Source: Biscogniauxia marginata (Eukaryota; Ascomycota; Sordariomycetes; Xylariales; Xylariaceae). Taken from it: a DNA stretch of 64,000 nucleotides. The position numbers and the translations under genes are program-made. The notes under the pieces were generated by a model. The model ran no database searches, was not told the DNA's origin, and worked only from the letters and a program-made list of their open reading frames with translations. Each line of letters opens with the position of its first letter. Position 1 is the first letter of the stretch. Below are positions 11,769 to 24,952 of the stretch, piece by piece. The stretch lies in assembly GCA_022695795.1 (NCBI GenBank), contig MU404067.1, positions 372,001 through 436,000 of the forward strand, in the 5' to 3' direction.

Positions 11769-14700
11769 GGTGGAAATAGGTACTTGTCGCGTCTCGAAAC
11801 GTACCTATTCCCCGGTCTGTGTAGGTTTAAGAGTCAACTAGGCAATACGATCCTGTAAAAGGTGATAACGTGTAATGCGACGGTACGCCACAAGATCGAA
11901 GTGTGGAAGTATGGAAGCGCGGAAGTGTGAAATAATACAATTGTTTCCGCATCGATATATATCCAACCTAGAAATAAAATAAAGTGGCACTATAAAAAGA
12001 AATTATACACTTGTTCACCTTTTGTCGATCGAAGAGATGGATAGACGGACGGGAGAGAGGGGGGAAGGCCCGTGTAGGGTAGAAGTAGAAAGTAGAGGTG
12101 AAAGACAGAGTTAAAGGAGAGAAACGGGTAAAGAGAGGGCGGGCAGTCTGCGACATGATTCTTATTTTATTAACCCTCCTCGAAGGGGAATATAGTAACC
12201 CAATATTGACAAGTACCTATGTAAGTATCTAAAGATCTGTCTAGGCATTGGAGAGTAAGGGTATCTTGGTATATTTCTTGGTGTCGGCGTAATGTATGTA
12301 CTCCGCCTGCATCCCCCGAATCCTCCTGTATCAAAGGGTAAAAAAAAAAAGTTAAGGAACAGGGAAAGGAAAACGACAGAACAAGACACGATCTTGGCAC
12401 AACAATGGAAGATCCAGTGGGATGATCGGCATGGGAGAAGGGTCACGCCATTCGCTCCAGAGCCTACCTGGTAGGTAGATAAGAAGGTTTATAGGTGATG
12501 GATCTGGGCATTGCATGTATTTAGGTACCTTGTATACCTACCCAGTGGACCTTTCATGTGTTGAACCTAAGAATGTGTGTACTGTACATGATACTCGTTA
12601 CACACCTAAGTACAAGCAATTACCTGAGGATAAAACGATCGTAAGGCACGTACGATTATGATTCGAGTGTGAGCCGTATCCACCAATTCACCAGGAGCTA
12701 TACCTAGATATAGACAGTAAGGCGATTGCGTGACAGGAACTGGCGAAAGTACCTTATGTACTTTTTCAGCATGGAATTAGAGGTACCTATGACGGCTGCT
12801 TAGGTACCCAGTGCAGTTTCTCAGATGACCCCACATAGGCTCCCGGCACTCGGTAGCGTTTAGCTTTACCGATGTATGCACGCTAGGGCTGGAACTTAGC
12901 GGATTCCTCCCCACGTTCAGTGGATACGAGGTGGGGTTCCAGGCCACCTACTACCTATGTGCATGTACATACGCACAGCTAGCTACGCGACTTTAAGCCT
13001 CTGTATTAGTTTGATTGATATTACCTTAGGTTACTTACCTACGATGATGATTTCCGAATTAGTGGTGAGACGTGCCGAATCATTGTAATATATGCGCCAA
13101 GTCTGAGAGGCGGGTTATACGCTGGTGCAATAGAACTATACTAACTATCTTGTGGGTAACTTTTGATAAGATATAACCTCCTGCCATTTAGGGCAACCCA
13201 TTGACGACCTCCAGCAGGCCAAGCTGGAGTTGATAAGCACTATAAACATTGGCACTTTGGATATTTATCTAGAGGCTTTCTTCCAAGCCTTCCAAGAACT
13301 TGATGCTGGCGAACGATTCAACACCCGGCCAATCACCACATCTGCCCAGCAATGGGATTGGGGGGGTATCTTCGGTTCTTCACACAAGTCGGGTAGGTAA
13401 TCGGTGATCGCCAGCCAATATATATATACAACTAAACCGTACACAATATCCAACTATGTAACAACGATTCTTGGCTCTGCCTATGCTACATAACTAACGG
13501 TAGGGATTCTATATATGCATGCAACCTTGCACTGCTCCCAGTCGTACACTTTTAAATATCATGCTGACTTTGCATACGAGACGAGACGCCTTAAAAAAAC
13601 GAGGGGTCGAATCATCCATACGATACTCTGGGCTTCTGGCAAACTGTTGATTCCGTCTGTAATACTTTGGCCTCGAGGCTATTCAGACTAGCATAGGAGC
13701 CGATGCCACTCAATCGGTGAACCAACTTTACCGCTATCTTGGTTCCTCATTATTGTTTCTATCATGGCAGCCCCTCTTTAACTGTGCGTCTTACCCTATC
13801 TCGAATGGGAAGTTCCTCACAATCCGGGCGCCATCATCGTATTGCTATGTCATGCCTTACGCAAGGCACACCTCAGTTAGGTCATACTTGGCACGACATC
13901 GCTAACTTGGGCAACTACTGAGCAACATTTCAACCGTCTATTTCTCGAACGGCGACACAGTTATCTCACAGAAGCGAAATGGCTACTTTCGGTATGTCCA
14001 GTCGCACGGAACGCAACTGTGATATTTCACATATCTAGGTAATCGTGCTGTTCAACACCTGTAATAGCACTCGGCACTAAGTCAATCACTTGCAACCCGT
14101 TTATTTGCAACCCCGAGACACGTGATGCTGCGCCAAGCACCTGAATGGTACTGGAATTACTTACTCACTGATCAGCTTATAATTCAAATAATAACGCTTA
14201 GCAACTTCGAAGGGTGATTTTTTTATAGGCACTCTGTCGCTGCCAGAATCGGCACAACGAAGTTTTATAGTCCATAGCTCATACGATTTGAAACATTACT
14301 CTACTCTGTTCTATCTGCGTATATTATCCCTCACTGCTACTCTAGCTAAGCCTCTCCATAAATTATCTCCAAGTGAGACACAAATGGAAGACCCCGCGCT
14401 ACATATTCCCTTTGCCAAACTATTTATGTTATCTCTCTCACCGTGTAATACCCGTCATCCATCCATTAAACAGAGTGGCCTCGCTCCATATTCATCATCC
14501 AGAGCAAATTTACCAGGTAATGGGCTAACTACCATATAATCACCATCAAGTTTATCCCATTATTCGCGCCATACATCTCACATCGTAGCGTATACCACTA
14601 AGACGTATCAATCCTACGGGACAACGTAAATACAGGCAATTCCGACCAATTGATCATATCAAGGGCTATAGTTACGACCCTAGAGGAGTTAATAGTGCGA

Positions 14701-16001
14701 ATTACAGCTCACGATTTGCCACAAAACACTCAGTATAACAGACCAGGGTAAAAATCTAGTTGTTGCGTAAGAAACTAAAATGACATTGTAAGCACTGCTC
14801 GTGCTTAAATTATTTTGAAAGGCTTGCGGGTGAGAATTTCTCAATAATTTGAATACGTTGTAAGTCAACAGTGCAAATGACTTAATGTCCCCCACTCCCC
14901 TCCCCTCTCGGTAACTGTAGGGGGGTTTTTTTTTCTTTTTTTTTTTTGGAAAGGCTTGCCTTTCCTGAGTTAAGGTCAGGTTTTATCTATGTAGCTACGT
15001 ATACGTGGGCTTGTGGCACTTAAGTATAGCTCCATCGAGACTATCACACCTGCTTCCCTTCGCAAACGAACATGATAATCATCGTCAAGATTACATATAG
15101 TCATATCTCTCGAAGAGACCTAACTTGGATCCCAACAGCTCCAAAGAGCTGAAGAGGGAGTGCTCCGGTCGCTGGCTGATGAGCACCTAGTCGCTCCAGA
15201 GACTTATTTGAGAGGCAGAAACAACCGTAAAATAGGATCGCTTTCAAGGGACACATATTTCTGATGTCGTGCCTTGTCTGACATGCATAGAACCTGTGAT
15301 GAGGGAGAAGATAGAGTTGGCCTATTTAATGAAAGTCTCTTATGCGGAGAACCGGCCGTCGGACGATCCGTTTACTCACTGGGTAGCATTTTGGAATTGA
15401 TATCAAGTTTTGTTCAAATTCTCAGGGACAAGCTCGGCGAGAAGCGGAAGAGTGTGAGAACGACACAGGTTCCCGAAGAGAATTGGCCACCGTAATAGAA
15501 TCGTTTCTGGCATCCTTGAATAAGGGCACAATACGCTGTTGTCAAGTCCTGTATCAAGATGATGACTTTTCCTTGATTCACAAGTAGTTGGAAATGTCTC
15601 TTAGCTCGGTAACAACACGAGGCAGTGATAACAGATGAGGACAAATGAGATATATCTCTATGAATCCGTCCTCAAATGCAAATGGCCACTAGGGATGTAG
15701 ATAAGATATAGACTAGGTACCTATATTCAATCCTGGAGATATGATGGGATGGATTCTGCAGAGCAGGTGCCAAGGCAGAGCATTTACATATCGTAGACGA
15801 TAAAGATGAAGGCCATGGAGCCAACTAGGTAGTTTTCAATTACCATTAAATTGCATGCTTACGATGGTTGACCGAAGTGTGGAATCAACATTTACAAAGT
15901 ATACTATCAGCACAGAGTAACAAATATATATGGATAAAGTACCTAAATATATGATATATCCCTTATCAACAACCACAATCCTAGCTAAGGAAGATACCTG
16001 T
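11769..16001. other. Gene-free intergenic region
   Basis: No coding frame here looks real on either strand; the longest are under 100 codons and lack coding character. The first 400 bp is the transporter promoter (pyrimidine-rich on the minus strand at 12030-12140). The region is rich in TAGGTA/TACCTA elements (12462-12480, 12522-12545, 12782-12806, 12945-12956, 13023-13042, 15714-15722). A run of T interrupted by C with a preceding G run occurs at 14920-14950. Confidence 0.55.
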
Positions 16002-17813
16002 CTATAACCGACTCCTTTTCTCAAAGCGCCAAAGTTTATTGATCAGACGCCCAGCATTGACGCGATCGGGCTTTGCCTGGTCAAGTGAGCTCATGCCGAC
16101 GAGCCGCATGCCTAAGATCAGCTCATCGGAGAGTACTACAACGGACAAAACGAGAGTGTCAGCCTGGGTCTCATCCCCGTAAATAATGAACAAGAAAAGT
16201 AAACGAAAGGAGTCGGAGAAGAGGGAGCAACCGCTCCCGCCCTCTCCCCCTTTCCTTTTCTCCTCTCTTTTACGAAGGTGGACTTACTATCAATGCATCT
16301 CTCTACGCCTTTCTCCCCGTACGCCGCGAGCGCGTGGAAGAACGGCCTACCCACGCCGACGGCCCGAGCCCCCAAACACAGCGCCTTGAGTACGTCGGCA
16401 CCGTCGCGGCACCCGCCGTCGAGGAAGACCTCGAGCTTCTCCAGCACGCGCGGCTCGTGCGTCCAGATCTCAAGCAGCGTAGTCAAGGCATCGGGCGCAC
16501 TGTGCGCCTGCCGCCCACCGTGATTGCTCAGCAGTATCCCTTGTACCCCGTGCTCCAGAGCCAGCCGCGCGTCCTCTGCGCACTGCACCCCCTTGATCAC
16601 GATCGCCCGGTCGGCCCCCCACTCCGAACGGATCCACGCCAAGTCCGCCCACGTCAGGCTCGCGGTGAATTGGTTAGCTGCCACGTGCGCGCGCTGCCCG
16701 AATCCGGCCATTTCCGCTTCTGCCTCGAGGCCGAGCTCCAGCGCCTCCGCTGCCTGCAGACGCCGGTCCCCCGACCGCTTGCCAATCACGGGCGTGTCCA
16801 CAGTGATCCACAGGCTGCGGAAGCCGAGGTCTCGCGCCCATCGGATTCGAGAAATCGCTGCGGCGCGGTCCACAGGGACGTACAGCTGGAAGTGCAGCTG
16901 GGCGGGTGGGAACGACTCGATCTCCGTCTCAATATCCTTCTCCTTCCCATCCTCCCTTGCGTTTAGAATAGCAGATGAGGAATCTCGTTTCTTCTGCTTC
17001 TGCTTCTGCCTCTGCTTCTTAGTTTGAGTTTGTTTCTGTTGCTCCCGCTCGTTCTGAAAAATTGCCATGATATCCGCCGCCGGAAGCGTGGACACCGTGC
17101 TCAAGACACCATGAACGCCGCGCCGCGCGAGCGCCCTGACGACAGCTGCCTCTCCGGCCTCGTGTGCGCGCCCGAGCTGACCCATCGGCGACATGTAGAA
17201 GGGGAATGAGGAGGGGAAACCTAGGATCGAGGTCCTCGTCGTCACCTGACCCACGTCGCGTAGTATGCGCGGCCGAAAGCTCACACGCCCCCACGATGCC
17301 AGGTTCCCGCGGAGGGTGAGCCCCGAATTTGCCGAGCTTGACACGTACGAAAGGGCCTTCTTTGAGAGGACGGCGGCAGCGGCGTTCTCGAAGTCCGGCA
17401 GGCTGACGCATAGCGAGATGTGCGGCGGGCCAGCTCGGCCCTCCATGGATGCGGGACTAGCCACGCCGTTGGTAAGCTGCGAGCTGATAGGTAGTGACTC
17501 GAGGGTCGCGGGATCGACCTCGCCGAGGTAATTCTCTTTCGGCAGATATTGCAGAACGTCCGGGGAATGGATCTTACGGAACTCGGCGGTCGCGTCCTAT
17601 ATACAGTTAGCGCCCCATGGCTGTAAAGCAGGCGAGCAATCTCCTTGCTTGTAATGCAGATCTACCTACCTGTCCGCTTTGCTTCAGCAAGATGGCCGGT
17701 CCGCCCGGATGCCGACTCAGGTACGACGTGACGTCGTACACCTTGCCGTCTATGACCAACCAGCAGGACGAGGTCGTGCGGTGTTTCGTAATCTCATCGG
17801 CAGCCAGCAGCAT
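16002..17813 (-). CDS. Flavocytochrome b2-like FMN-dependent 2-hydroxyacid (L-lactate) dehydrogenase
   Basis: Three exons: 17813-17670, 17596-16288 and 16135-16002, 528 residues. Residues 1-75 form a cytochrome b5 domain with both haem ligands, His35 in HPGG and His58. The FMN-dehydrogenase barrel follows: Tyr132 in the ALSY helix, FRPRIL, Tyr287 in QLYV, Asp315 in WITVDTPV, Lys383 in IVIKGVQ, and the catalytic His407/Arg410 in SNHGGRQ; then DGGCRDGADVLKALCLGA, GRPFF and the C-terminal MRLVGM. Together these match yeast cytochrome b2, which oxidises L-lactate to pyruvate and passes electrons to haem. Two oddities: translation appears to begin directly in the b5 fold, with no mitochondrial presequence, and residues ~230-279 hold a Gln/Lys-rich insert (QKQTQTKKQRQKQKQKKR) in the active-site loop. 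The substrate may be another 2-hydroxyacid. Confidence 0.88.
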
Positions 17814-20038
17814 GATGTGCGCGTACAAAGGAAGAAGATGCTATATCACACGAGCCACCATTAACTAAGTAGAAGGTCAGATTTGGCTTTCTTGGTTGGA
17901 AAACCACAATTTATGGTCCTTCCCCGTCGCTCCAACGACCGTTCACAAAGGGGGGCTGAATCCGGGGGTAACATGAGCAGTAAATGTACCGCTTTGTGGG
18001 CCTATAAGTGTCGGCCAATCAACCCTCCAGGATTACGGATGGAGTTACATTGGCTCAGCCGGCTCTTGGCCTCGGGAGGATCTGTCGCCATACTGTCTAC
18101 ATATTAGATGATCAACATGAGTTGCTGTCAAAAGTTACATCATATACACAACTAAGATAAAACATTAGGGCCCCTTGAGATAAATACGAGTCCTCTCTTC
18201 CACTTAAGCAGCACCTTTGAAAATCCCATGATGTCCTCTCTATACACGCATAGCATAGCAAATGAGATAAATAGTCTCTGATGGGCTTCAAGGTTTCCAT
18301 AGCTTTGGATTGCTTGTATATAAACAAGACACCGTAAAGGCTTGATTAAGACCTCGAATATGAGTTAAAGCGTGAGAAGGTCAGGTTATCACGACCAATC
18401 GCAACATAGAATATCAATTAATAAAACCCTGAATATGGAGGGATCACGAACGCCTATAGTTTATACCTACCTAGTTATGCTATTTTTAATGCCAACCGGA
18501 ACATAAAAAGGAAAGGACGAAGGAGCCGGTCTGCATGAATTCGAAATAAAATAATCCCGTACGCCATTGGACTTCAAGTCCTCCTCGTTATTTCCTCGTT
18601 ATTCTCGGACTCCAAATCCAAGCTAATACCTCCTCCTTTTCCTCATTATGATGAGAAGAGCGCCCGATTACCCACACGTCTACTTGCCTATGGGCATTAT
18701 CATGAACCCTCCCTCTTTCAACCCATGATCAATTTCGTTCGTGGACGGTGACTGTAGGGGCTTTGTGTGCTCTTCGAGTTGTAGACGTATCTTGAGACCT
18801 TGTGTCTAATCCCAGCCGCGGCTTCTTGGATCTAGTTTCGGTGTTTGGAAGATATCTCTCTAAATTTGTGTTATTCAGAATTAGAGACATATCTGGAACC
18901 ATCGTCGAAACGGCAGGTCCAGGACTTGCACTGCTGCCCCCTCTCGGATGGATGGCAGATGTTCCTGGGCCACCCGTCATCCACGTGGATATGACCGGAA
19001 CCAGGTGTTTAAAACTAGCATAAATATGAGTATAGCGGTAACTTGCCAACCTCCGAATCGGCAGCAGCTTGCTGTTCTTGCGTGTAAGTTGGCCGATCGT
19101 GTTCAGTGGTACTCACATTTTCCTTCTCCTTTTCATCGATGTGCTCCAAGGACATATAGACTGTCCATATACAGTCATCCTTTCGATGAGAGAGAGGATT
19201 TGTCGCATTGTCGCTGGTGTATATACCACAGCTCGGAGGTGCAGAAGAACCTAGCCGTGGCGTTGGTTGAAGGGCCCGACTGCTTAGAAGAAGCACAACC
19301 CATCTAAAATAGCAAGAAGACAAAGTTGGTATAGTGATATTATAAGAGAGCAGTAAGAGATGATGCATAGGTAATTTCTTCTGTATTATTTCAAGACTGG
19401 TTCGAAAGGGGAGGGAAATACTAAGGAAATGCCTTCATGTTGTCCAGGATCAAGAATAGACAGCTTTCATATAGAAGTGGCATAAATTTTAGGTACTCGC
19501 CTCATTCTTTTCGTTTGTTACACATAGCTTCTCGGGCACCAACAAAATGATAGACGCGGCGACAACAAAGAAATATCAATAACAAAGTTGGATAATCATC
19601 TAAAGAGTAGTTTCCAACACTTCGAGGTCTGTATAAGCTGTTCCCTCAAGCGTAGCCAAAGAAGATCAGCTCCTCCCCGTCTCTAAGCACGCGAAACTAA
19701 ACGGAACGGAATGAGAAACCAACGAACAAGGGGCAAATGGAATGGGGCTAACCAACACAACCAGTTTAGACCTCAGTATACGATAGAACAGCGACGTTTG
19801 CATATGAATGAGACTAACATACCTTTACCATATTCATCAATGTCAGTGTTTGCTATAGGCTTGAGAAATTTAGGTCTAAATAGACACCTGCTTCACCTCC
19901 TCTGGAGATCCCGACCTCTGATTAAGCAATATCATAATCCTGATGACTACATCCAATGTATATATGATTAACATTTTCATTATTTGAAATCTGCGACCAG
20001 CCATTTCCAACCAACCGTAAAGAACCCTCTAGTTCTTC
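17814..20038. other. Intergenic region
   Basis: Contains the dehydrogenase promoter and the 3' flank of the rhodopsin-like gene. Two minus-strand frames at 18729-19049 and 19015-19368 overlap; the second begins with a hydrophobic stretch but neither shows a domain, so I do not call a gene. Otherwise nothing stands out. Confidence 0.5.
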
Positions 20039-21376
20039 CTAGGAGTAAGTGTGCGAGATCTGCCCGACCGGGGCCATTGACGTCGAGGACGCTTCTGGCA
20101 TTAAATCAGCCCGTCTTATGCCATCGCATTCCTCGAGCTCTATTGTTTCGCTGTCTTGCAAGATGTGTCCATGGTTGTGAGTGTGAGGGCATATCGCTGA
20201 CTTTAAGGTGCACTTTGTAGCCCTGGTAGTCCTCGAATCGAGACTGTCATCGGCATAGTCGGTACGTGTTGTGGAATCCATGGTACTACTACGCTTCTGG
20301 CCTTCGTCCGACATCTGTTGGTTGCCCTGATTACACTTTCGGAACGTCCGCCAGAGCGGCTGCAGCATGGGAAGGCTGATGCAGAGAATTGCAAGGTTGG
20401 GCTCAAGGATCGCATACATGATAGAGGGGGCCGCAGTGCCCGTCACATCACCTTCGTAGTCTGTGTCTATTATGGCACTGAAACGAAGGAGCGCGATTGT
20501 CGTCGTCCTGGTCATAATTTAAACCCTTAGTCGATAGTTCCTAATAGGCAAGTGTAGTAGAATTATAAATTTACTTACGCCAGGCCAAGTAAGAAAACCA
20601 CCGTCAAAGCAATCTTGGTTTTCTTTTGCATCTGCAACTTCCATATCGGCCTGATGGGTACTAGGAGGATCAAGATGTCGACAAAGGCGTTAAAGAAACA
20701 CACAGCGATGTCCATATCCCGTCTAGCTGGGCAAGGGTGGCCGTCGAAAAAGGCCTCAAGTGGTTGGCAAATGGTGAACTCCTGGATAAAGTTGGCGACT
20801 GACCACAAGACGACCAAGACGCACAGAACTTTGCAGATTATCTGCATCTCTCGATTGACGAAAACTCTTTGGTAGAACAGGATGGCGCTGAGCTTATTCA
20901 GACAGATGCACAAAAGGAAGACGACTCGAAATCCGAGCATGAGCTATAGGAGCTTGCCGTTAGCGCTAGCTTTGCGAGAGGGAGAAGGAAAATGAAGATA
21001 GCTCAACTTACACGTAGGATACCTTGAAGGTCTTCCAGTACATCCTCGGTATCACCCCCGAGTCCGGACTGTGTGACTTGGGACATAGGAAAGTTAGAAA
21101 TGGCGGAGCTGTGGTGGATGATAGTGATGTAAGGCAAGACTGTCTGAGTGACTTACGAAAGCCTGCAAGCACGAGCATAATATTCACAAGGAGGGTAGCA
21201 ACGAAGACGAGATAATCATCCCAGCCAAGGTTAGCACCAGTAAGCTTCCTGGAGCAGTAGCGCAAGGCGACTACGACGAGGGTAGCAAAGTTGAATATGG
21301 AGTTCACAATAATGATTATTGCAGCTCCATTCTCCATGCCAAGGCTTGCATCGTCAGTATCCATTGTGTCAGACAT
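20039..21376 (-). CDS. Fungal rhodopsin-like seven-helix integral membrane protein (SAT17/PTH11-neighbour family)
   Basis: Four exons: 21376-21157, 21076-21012, 20943-20579 and 20507-20039, 372 residues; all splice sites are GT-AG and in phase, with one unusual AAG acceptor at intron 1. Helix 1 is AAIIIIVNSIFNFATLVVVA, helix 2 is DDYLVFVATLLVNIMLVLAG, helix 3 GFRVVFLLCICLNKLSAILFY, helix 4 CKVLCVLVVLWSVANFI, helix 5 VCFFNAFVDILILLVPI, and helix 6 ALTVVFLLGLATTTIALLRF. The typical LNKLSAILFYQRVF, FVDILILLVPIRPIWKLQM and EPNLAILCISLPMLQPLW motifs of the fungal rhodopsin-domain family are all present. The tail (about 130 residues) is polar and Thr/Ser/His-rich, so cytosolic. Members of this family are numerous in filamentous fungi and mostly have no known ligand; I assign no specific role. 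Confidence 0.85.
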
Positions 21377-23021
21377 TAGGATGATCTCGACTTTGGTTAG
21401 TAGTTGTCGGATTTGCAAGGGGCATTGGGGATTGGCTTAGGGTTGAAAATAAGGCAGGAGGGAAAAGAAAAGAGGTATGCAAAGGAATACTTGATGTGCA
21501 ATAAATCAGGGAAATGGTATTTAATGTGCCTCTGTAGTTAATGTTGACTACGGAGCTGCCATAGGGTGCGTGGCAAAAGAATGAGAGTAGAACGGTTATG
21601 GGGGAGATGGATTACTTTCTTCAAAGAAATGTCAATTCTACACCCGTGTGAGGTGTCTAATGATTTCTTAAAGATTCATTCTATATTATTCACTACTTGT
21701 GGTCACGGGGCCAGGGTACTGAATCAACCTTCTGAAATAGTTAAGATGAGAAATGCCCACACTGGATAAAATGTGATGCTACTTAATAGGTTTATAATTT
21801 GGACACTTCGATTGGCTCGAGCTTGAAGCATTGTTTGTAACACTGATAACTGGCTGGCAGAGAATTTACCTGGTATGCTTGCATGCAAAGATATCGTTTG
21901 AAAACTGCCGTGGACGCAAATTTCTGCACAGGCTACGAAAGTCAACTTATTACCTGTCTAAGGCAGAAGGTATTAGAGATTTTCACGGCCGCGTCTTTTT
22001 ACTGATTAGGTACTACAGGAACCCTAGCCATCGTATTTCAGTCAGAAATTCGAAGAAAAACGGCAATATATGTCTGACGCTCAATATCTATCGAGAAAAC
22101 GGCCTACATTGGAGAACATACTGGATACTTGAATGTTACAAAGTCCAGGATTCTGTGATTCTTCAATCAAAAGATAGCTCTCTTTGATATCGTGTATATA
22201 TATGTATTTATATGTTCTCCTCATACATCTGCTCAAATCTTGGCCTACAGTAAGCGCACCACTGGGCGGTTCTAAGCCCTCACACGACATACACGGATAT
22301 AGTCGCCACTATTCTGGATGGCATGTTGAATGGGGTCGATACGACACGTAACACGACCGAGACTAGGTAATTGATGGCTCACTGATTAATGTTTTCTAAT
22401 CTGACTATTCGGAGTTGAATTCTATGGTATTGATCACAATGTTGAATTTCCCACCTGTTATATGGTACTTACACCTTGTAATAGGCACCTAAGACTTTTT
22501 ATAGCCCGTGCCGCAACAGAAAGTCGGATCTCATGACTACCTGTGTATACCCACGTGCGTCAAAGCAACCCACGAGCAATGTCTATATCGTCTTGACCGT
22601 CTTAGCCAATATGTGGGGAACTGGAGATTCGATATAATCGCCCCAATCGGAAAGTTTAGGCTTTACCCGCCCAGCGTCGTCCTCAACCGGTTCTGTGCGC
22701 TCCACCGAAAACACGAGAGAAAGAGACATCGCGGCAGATCCCCCCCTCCCTTAAAGTTATGTCAGTCGGTTCCATATTGCCCGTTTACACGGAGTATTCC
22801 TGATCCCACCATAATGTAGCAGTCATTAAGGACCAGGTCCCTTCGGACCACCCAAACGTTTCCACTCGCAGTATATAAATAACCCACATGTGCCTGTCTA
22901 GTCCCTACATGCACCTGCAGCTGCGTCCTTAATAGCATCGCCTATCCGGCCGGTTATTTATGTTCTTGTCTGTTTCTCTCACCCAGAGACCACACGATCA
23001 CGCCACACAAACAAAGAAAGA
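21377..23021. promoter_or_regulatory. Divergent intergenic region between rhodopsin-like gene and GH43 gene
   Basis: No gene is visible. Frames of 100-118 codons at 21831-22187 and 22508-22819 have no domain and no coding bias. The final 160 bp carries the GH43 core promoter. Confidence 0.5.
22872..22880 (+). promoter_or_regulatory. TATA-box for GH43 gene
   Basis: TATATAAAT lies 142 bp before the GH43 start codon. The intervening leader becomes pyrimidine-rich (CTTGTCTGTTTCTCTCACCC) and then A-rich before the ATG, as expected for an inducible fungal secreted-enzyme gene. Confidence 0.5.
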
Positions 23022-24952
23022 ATGCCTTCGTTCCGGGCAGCTTTCCTAATCGCTCTTGCAGCAGTAGCCAAGGCGAGCCTACAGGTTGTGCCAGGTGCGA
23101 CATGGACGACGGTGAGCTTCTTATCCATTTACCCCGTCACACCCATAGAACACAGACAAAAGGGAAAAGGAAACAGAAAGGACTAAACTAACGTCATCAA
23201 AGTCTAATAATGAGCACCTCCAAGCGCATGGTGCGGGCGTGATTCGAGTTGACTCGAAGTACTATCTAATTGGCGAGGACAAGACCAATGGGTCGGCCTT
23301 CCAGAATATCAACTGCTACTCATCCACGGACCTTGTGCAATGGACGTACGAGGGGGCCTTACTATCCCGGACCGACAGTGGCGACCTGGGACCTAACCGC
23401 GTCGTCGAACGACCCAAGGTACTGTTCAACGAGGCTACCGGAAAGTACGTCCTCTGGATGCACATCGATTCCTCGAATTACGGTGAGGCTGAGGTTGGCG
23501 TCGCCGTGGGCAACGAGGTCTGTGGGACTTATGGTGAGTTCAATTTTTATCCCCATATTTACTCCAAGTTCTCCTCTTTGTTTTACTGGCCAGTCTCGAG
23601 AGATACATGTACGGCCATGATATGTAGAAAAAGGAGGGGGGGTTGGGTTGGGTTGTAGAAGGGACAATGTATCTCTGGCATTGGTCCCCTGATATTTAAT
23701 TCTACTTAGCAAGAATAATAAATGTCAAGTCAAGGCATAGAAAGAGCAGGGAATTCCAATATTAGGGGACGACTTCCCTTCATTGATCTGCTATAACCAC
23801 ATGTACGCACACGTGCTAAAGCTCGCGTCCTTCACCCTCCCACAGAATACCAAGGCTCCTTCCAGCCACTCTCCCACCAGAGCCGAGACATGTCTCTCTT
23901 TGCCGACGACGACGGCACCGGGTACCTACTATCGGAGGATCGCCAGAACGGGCTGCGCATCATGAAGCTCGCGTCCGATTACCTGAGCGTCGAGTCCAGC
24001 ACGTACCTCTGGCCCGACAGTATCGAGGCCCCGGCGCTTGTCAAGCTAAGCGGCCGCTACTACATGTTCGGCAGCAAGCTCACCGGCTGGAACCCCAACG
24101 ACAACGTATACAGCACATCAACCTCGCTGACAGAGGGTTGGAGCGAGTGGAAGACGTGCGTTCATTTCCTTTTTCTCCTCTTCCTATACACCCTTTTCCT
24201 CACCCCCAGGGCTTATCTCTCTACTCTCCCCTTTCCATTCCCAGTTTCCCCAACTCCTTAGCCAAAATATACATTTATGTATGGTATTGACACCGCATCG
24301 TTTTCTTCCAACGCGCAGCTTTGCCGACGTGGGAAGTAATACCTACACTTCGCAAACGACCTTTGTCCTGCCGCTTGACGACCCAGAAACCGTCATCTAC
24401 CTTGGAGACCGCTGGAGGAGCTCAAACCTCATGACCTCGACGTACGTGTGGCTCCCGCTCAACATCTCCGGCGACACGGTCACTATGGCGAACCGCGAGT
24501 CTTGGGTGCCTCCTGCCGATTCCACTTCCGCAGCAACCTGGTCTGCCGCACCCCCTGCCACAACCTACGAGGCGGAGACGGCAAGCACCTACGCCGGCTC
24601 GGCGCGGAACGTATCGTGCTCCTCATGCTCGGGGGGCACGGCAGCGGGCTACATTGGCGGCTCCGACAACAATGGTAGCCTGACCTTCGCTAACGTCCAC
24701 AGTGACGTGACAACACGAAGTACTGTGCAAATCCGGTACGCGAACGGGGATAGTTCGCCGCGGTATGCGGGTGTGAAGGTCAACGGCGCTACGCAGGCGA
24801 TTAAGCTCGCTTTTCTGCCTACCTCAGGCTCGGTGGGCACAAGCACATTGCATGTCGACCTAGAGGCCGGAAGTGGTAATACTATCGTGATCGAGGGGAT
24901 TGATGGCGGGTGGGGGCCCGATGTAGACCAGTTGATCGTCCCTGTGTCATAA
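23022..24952 (+). CDS. Secreted GH43-family (exo-beta-1,3-galactanase-like) enzyme with C-terminal CBM35
   Basis: Four exons: 23022-23111, 23203-23533, 23846-24155 and 24319-24952, 454 residues. Residues 1-19 are a signal peptide (FRAAFLIALAAVAKA). The five-bladed propeller follows with LQAHGAGVIRVDSKYYLIGE, INCYSSTDLVQWTYEG, ERPKVLFNEATGKYVLWMH, MSLFADDDGTGYLLSED, and SIEAPALVKLSGRYYMFGS, where the Glu is the likely catalytic acid, then LGDRW. Residues about 330-454 form a CBM35-like beta-sandwich (TYEAETAS, GGSDNNGSLTF, VQIRYANGD, VNGATQAIKLAF, LEAGSGNTIVIEG). The QAHGAG/ERPKV pattern is that of GH43 subfamily 24, exo-1,3-galactanases releasing galactose from arabinogalactan side chains. 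Intron 2 is 312 bp, much longer than the rest. Extracellular; stands alone, convergent with the RasGAP gene. Confidence 0.87.

Noticed and set aside
18729..19368. Two overlapping minus-strand frames that might be joined into one small gene
   Set aside because: The second begins with a hydrophobic stretch, but no in-phase intron with convincing sites joins them and neither shows a family.
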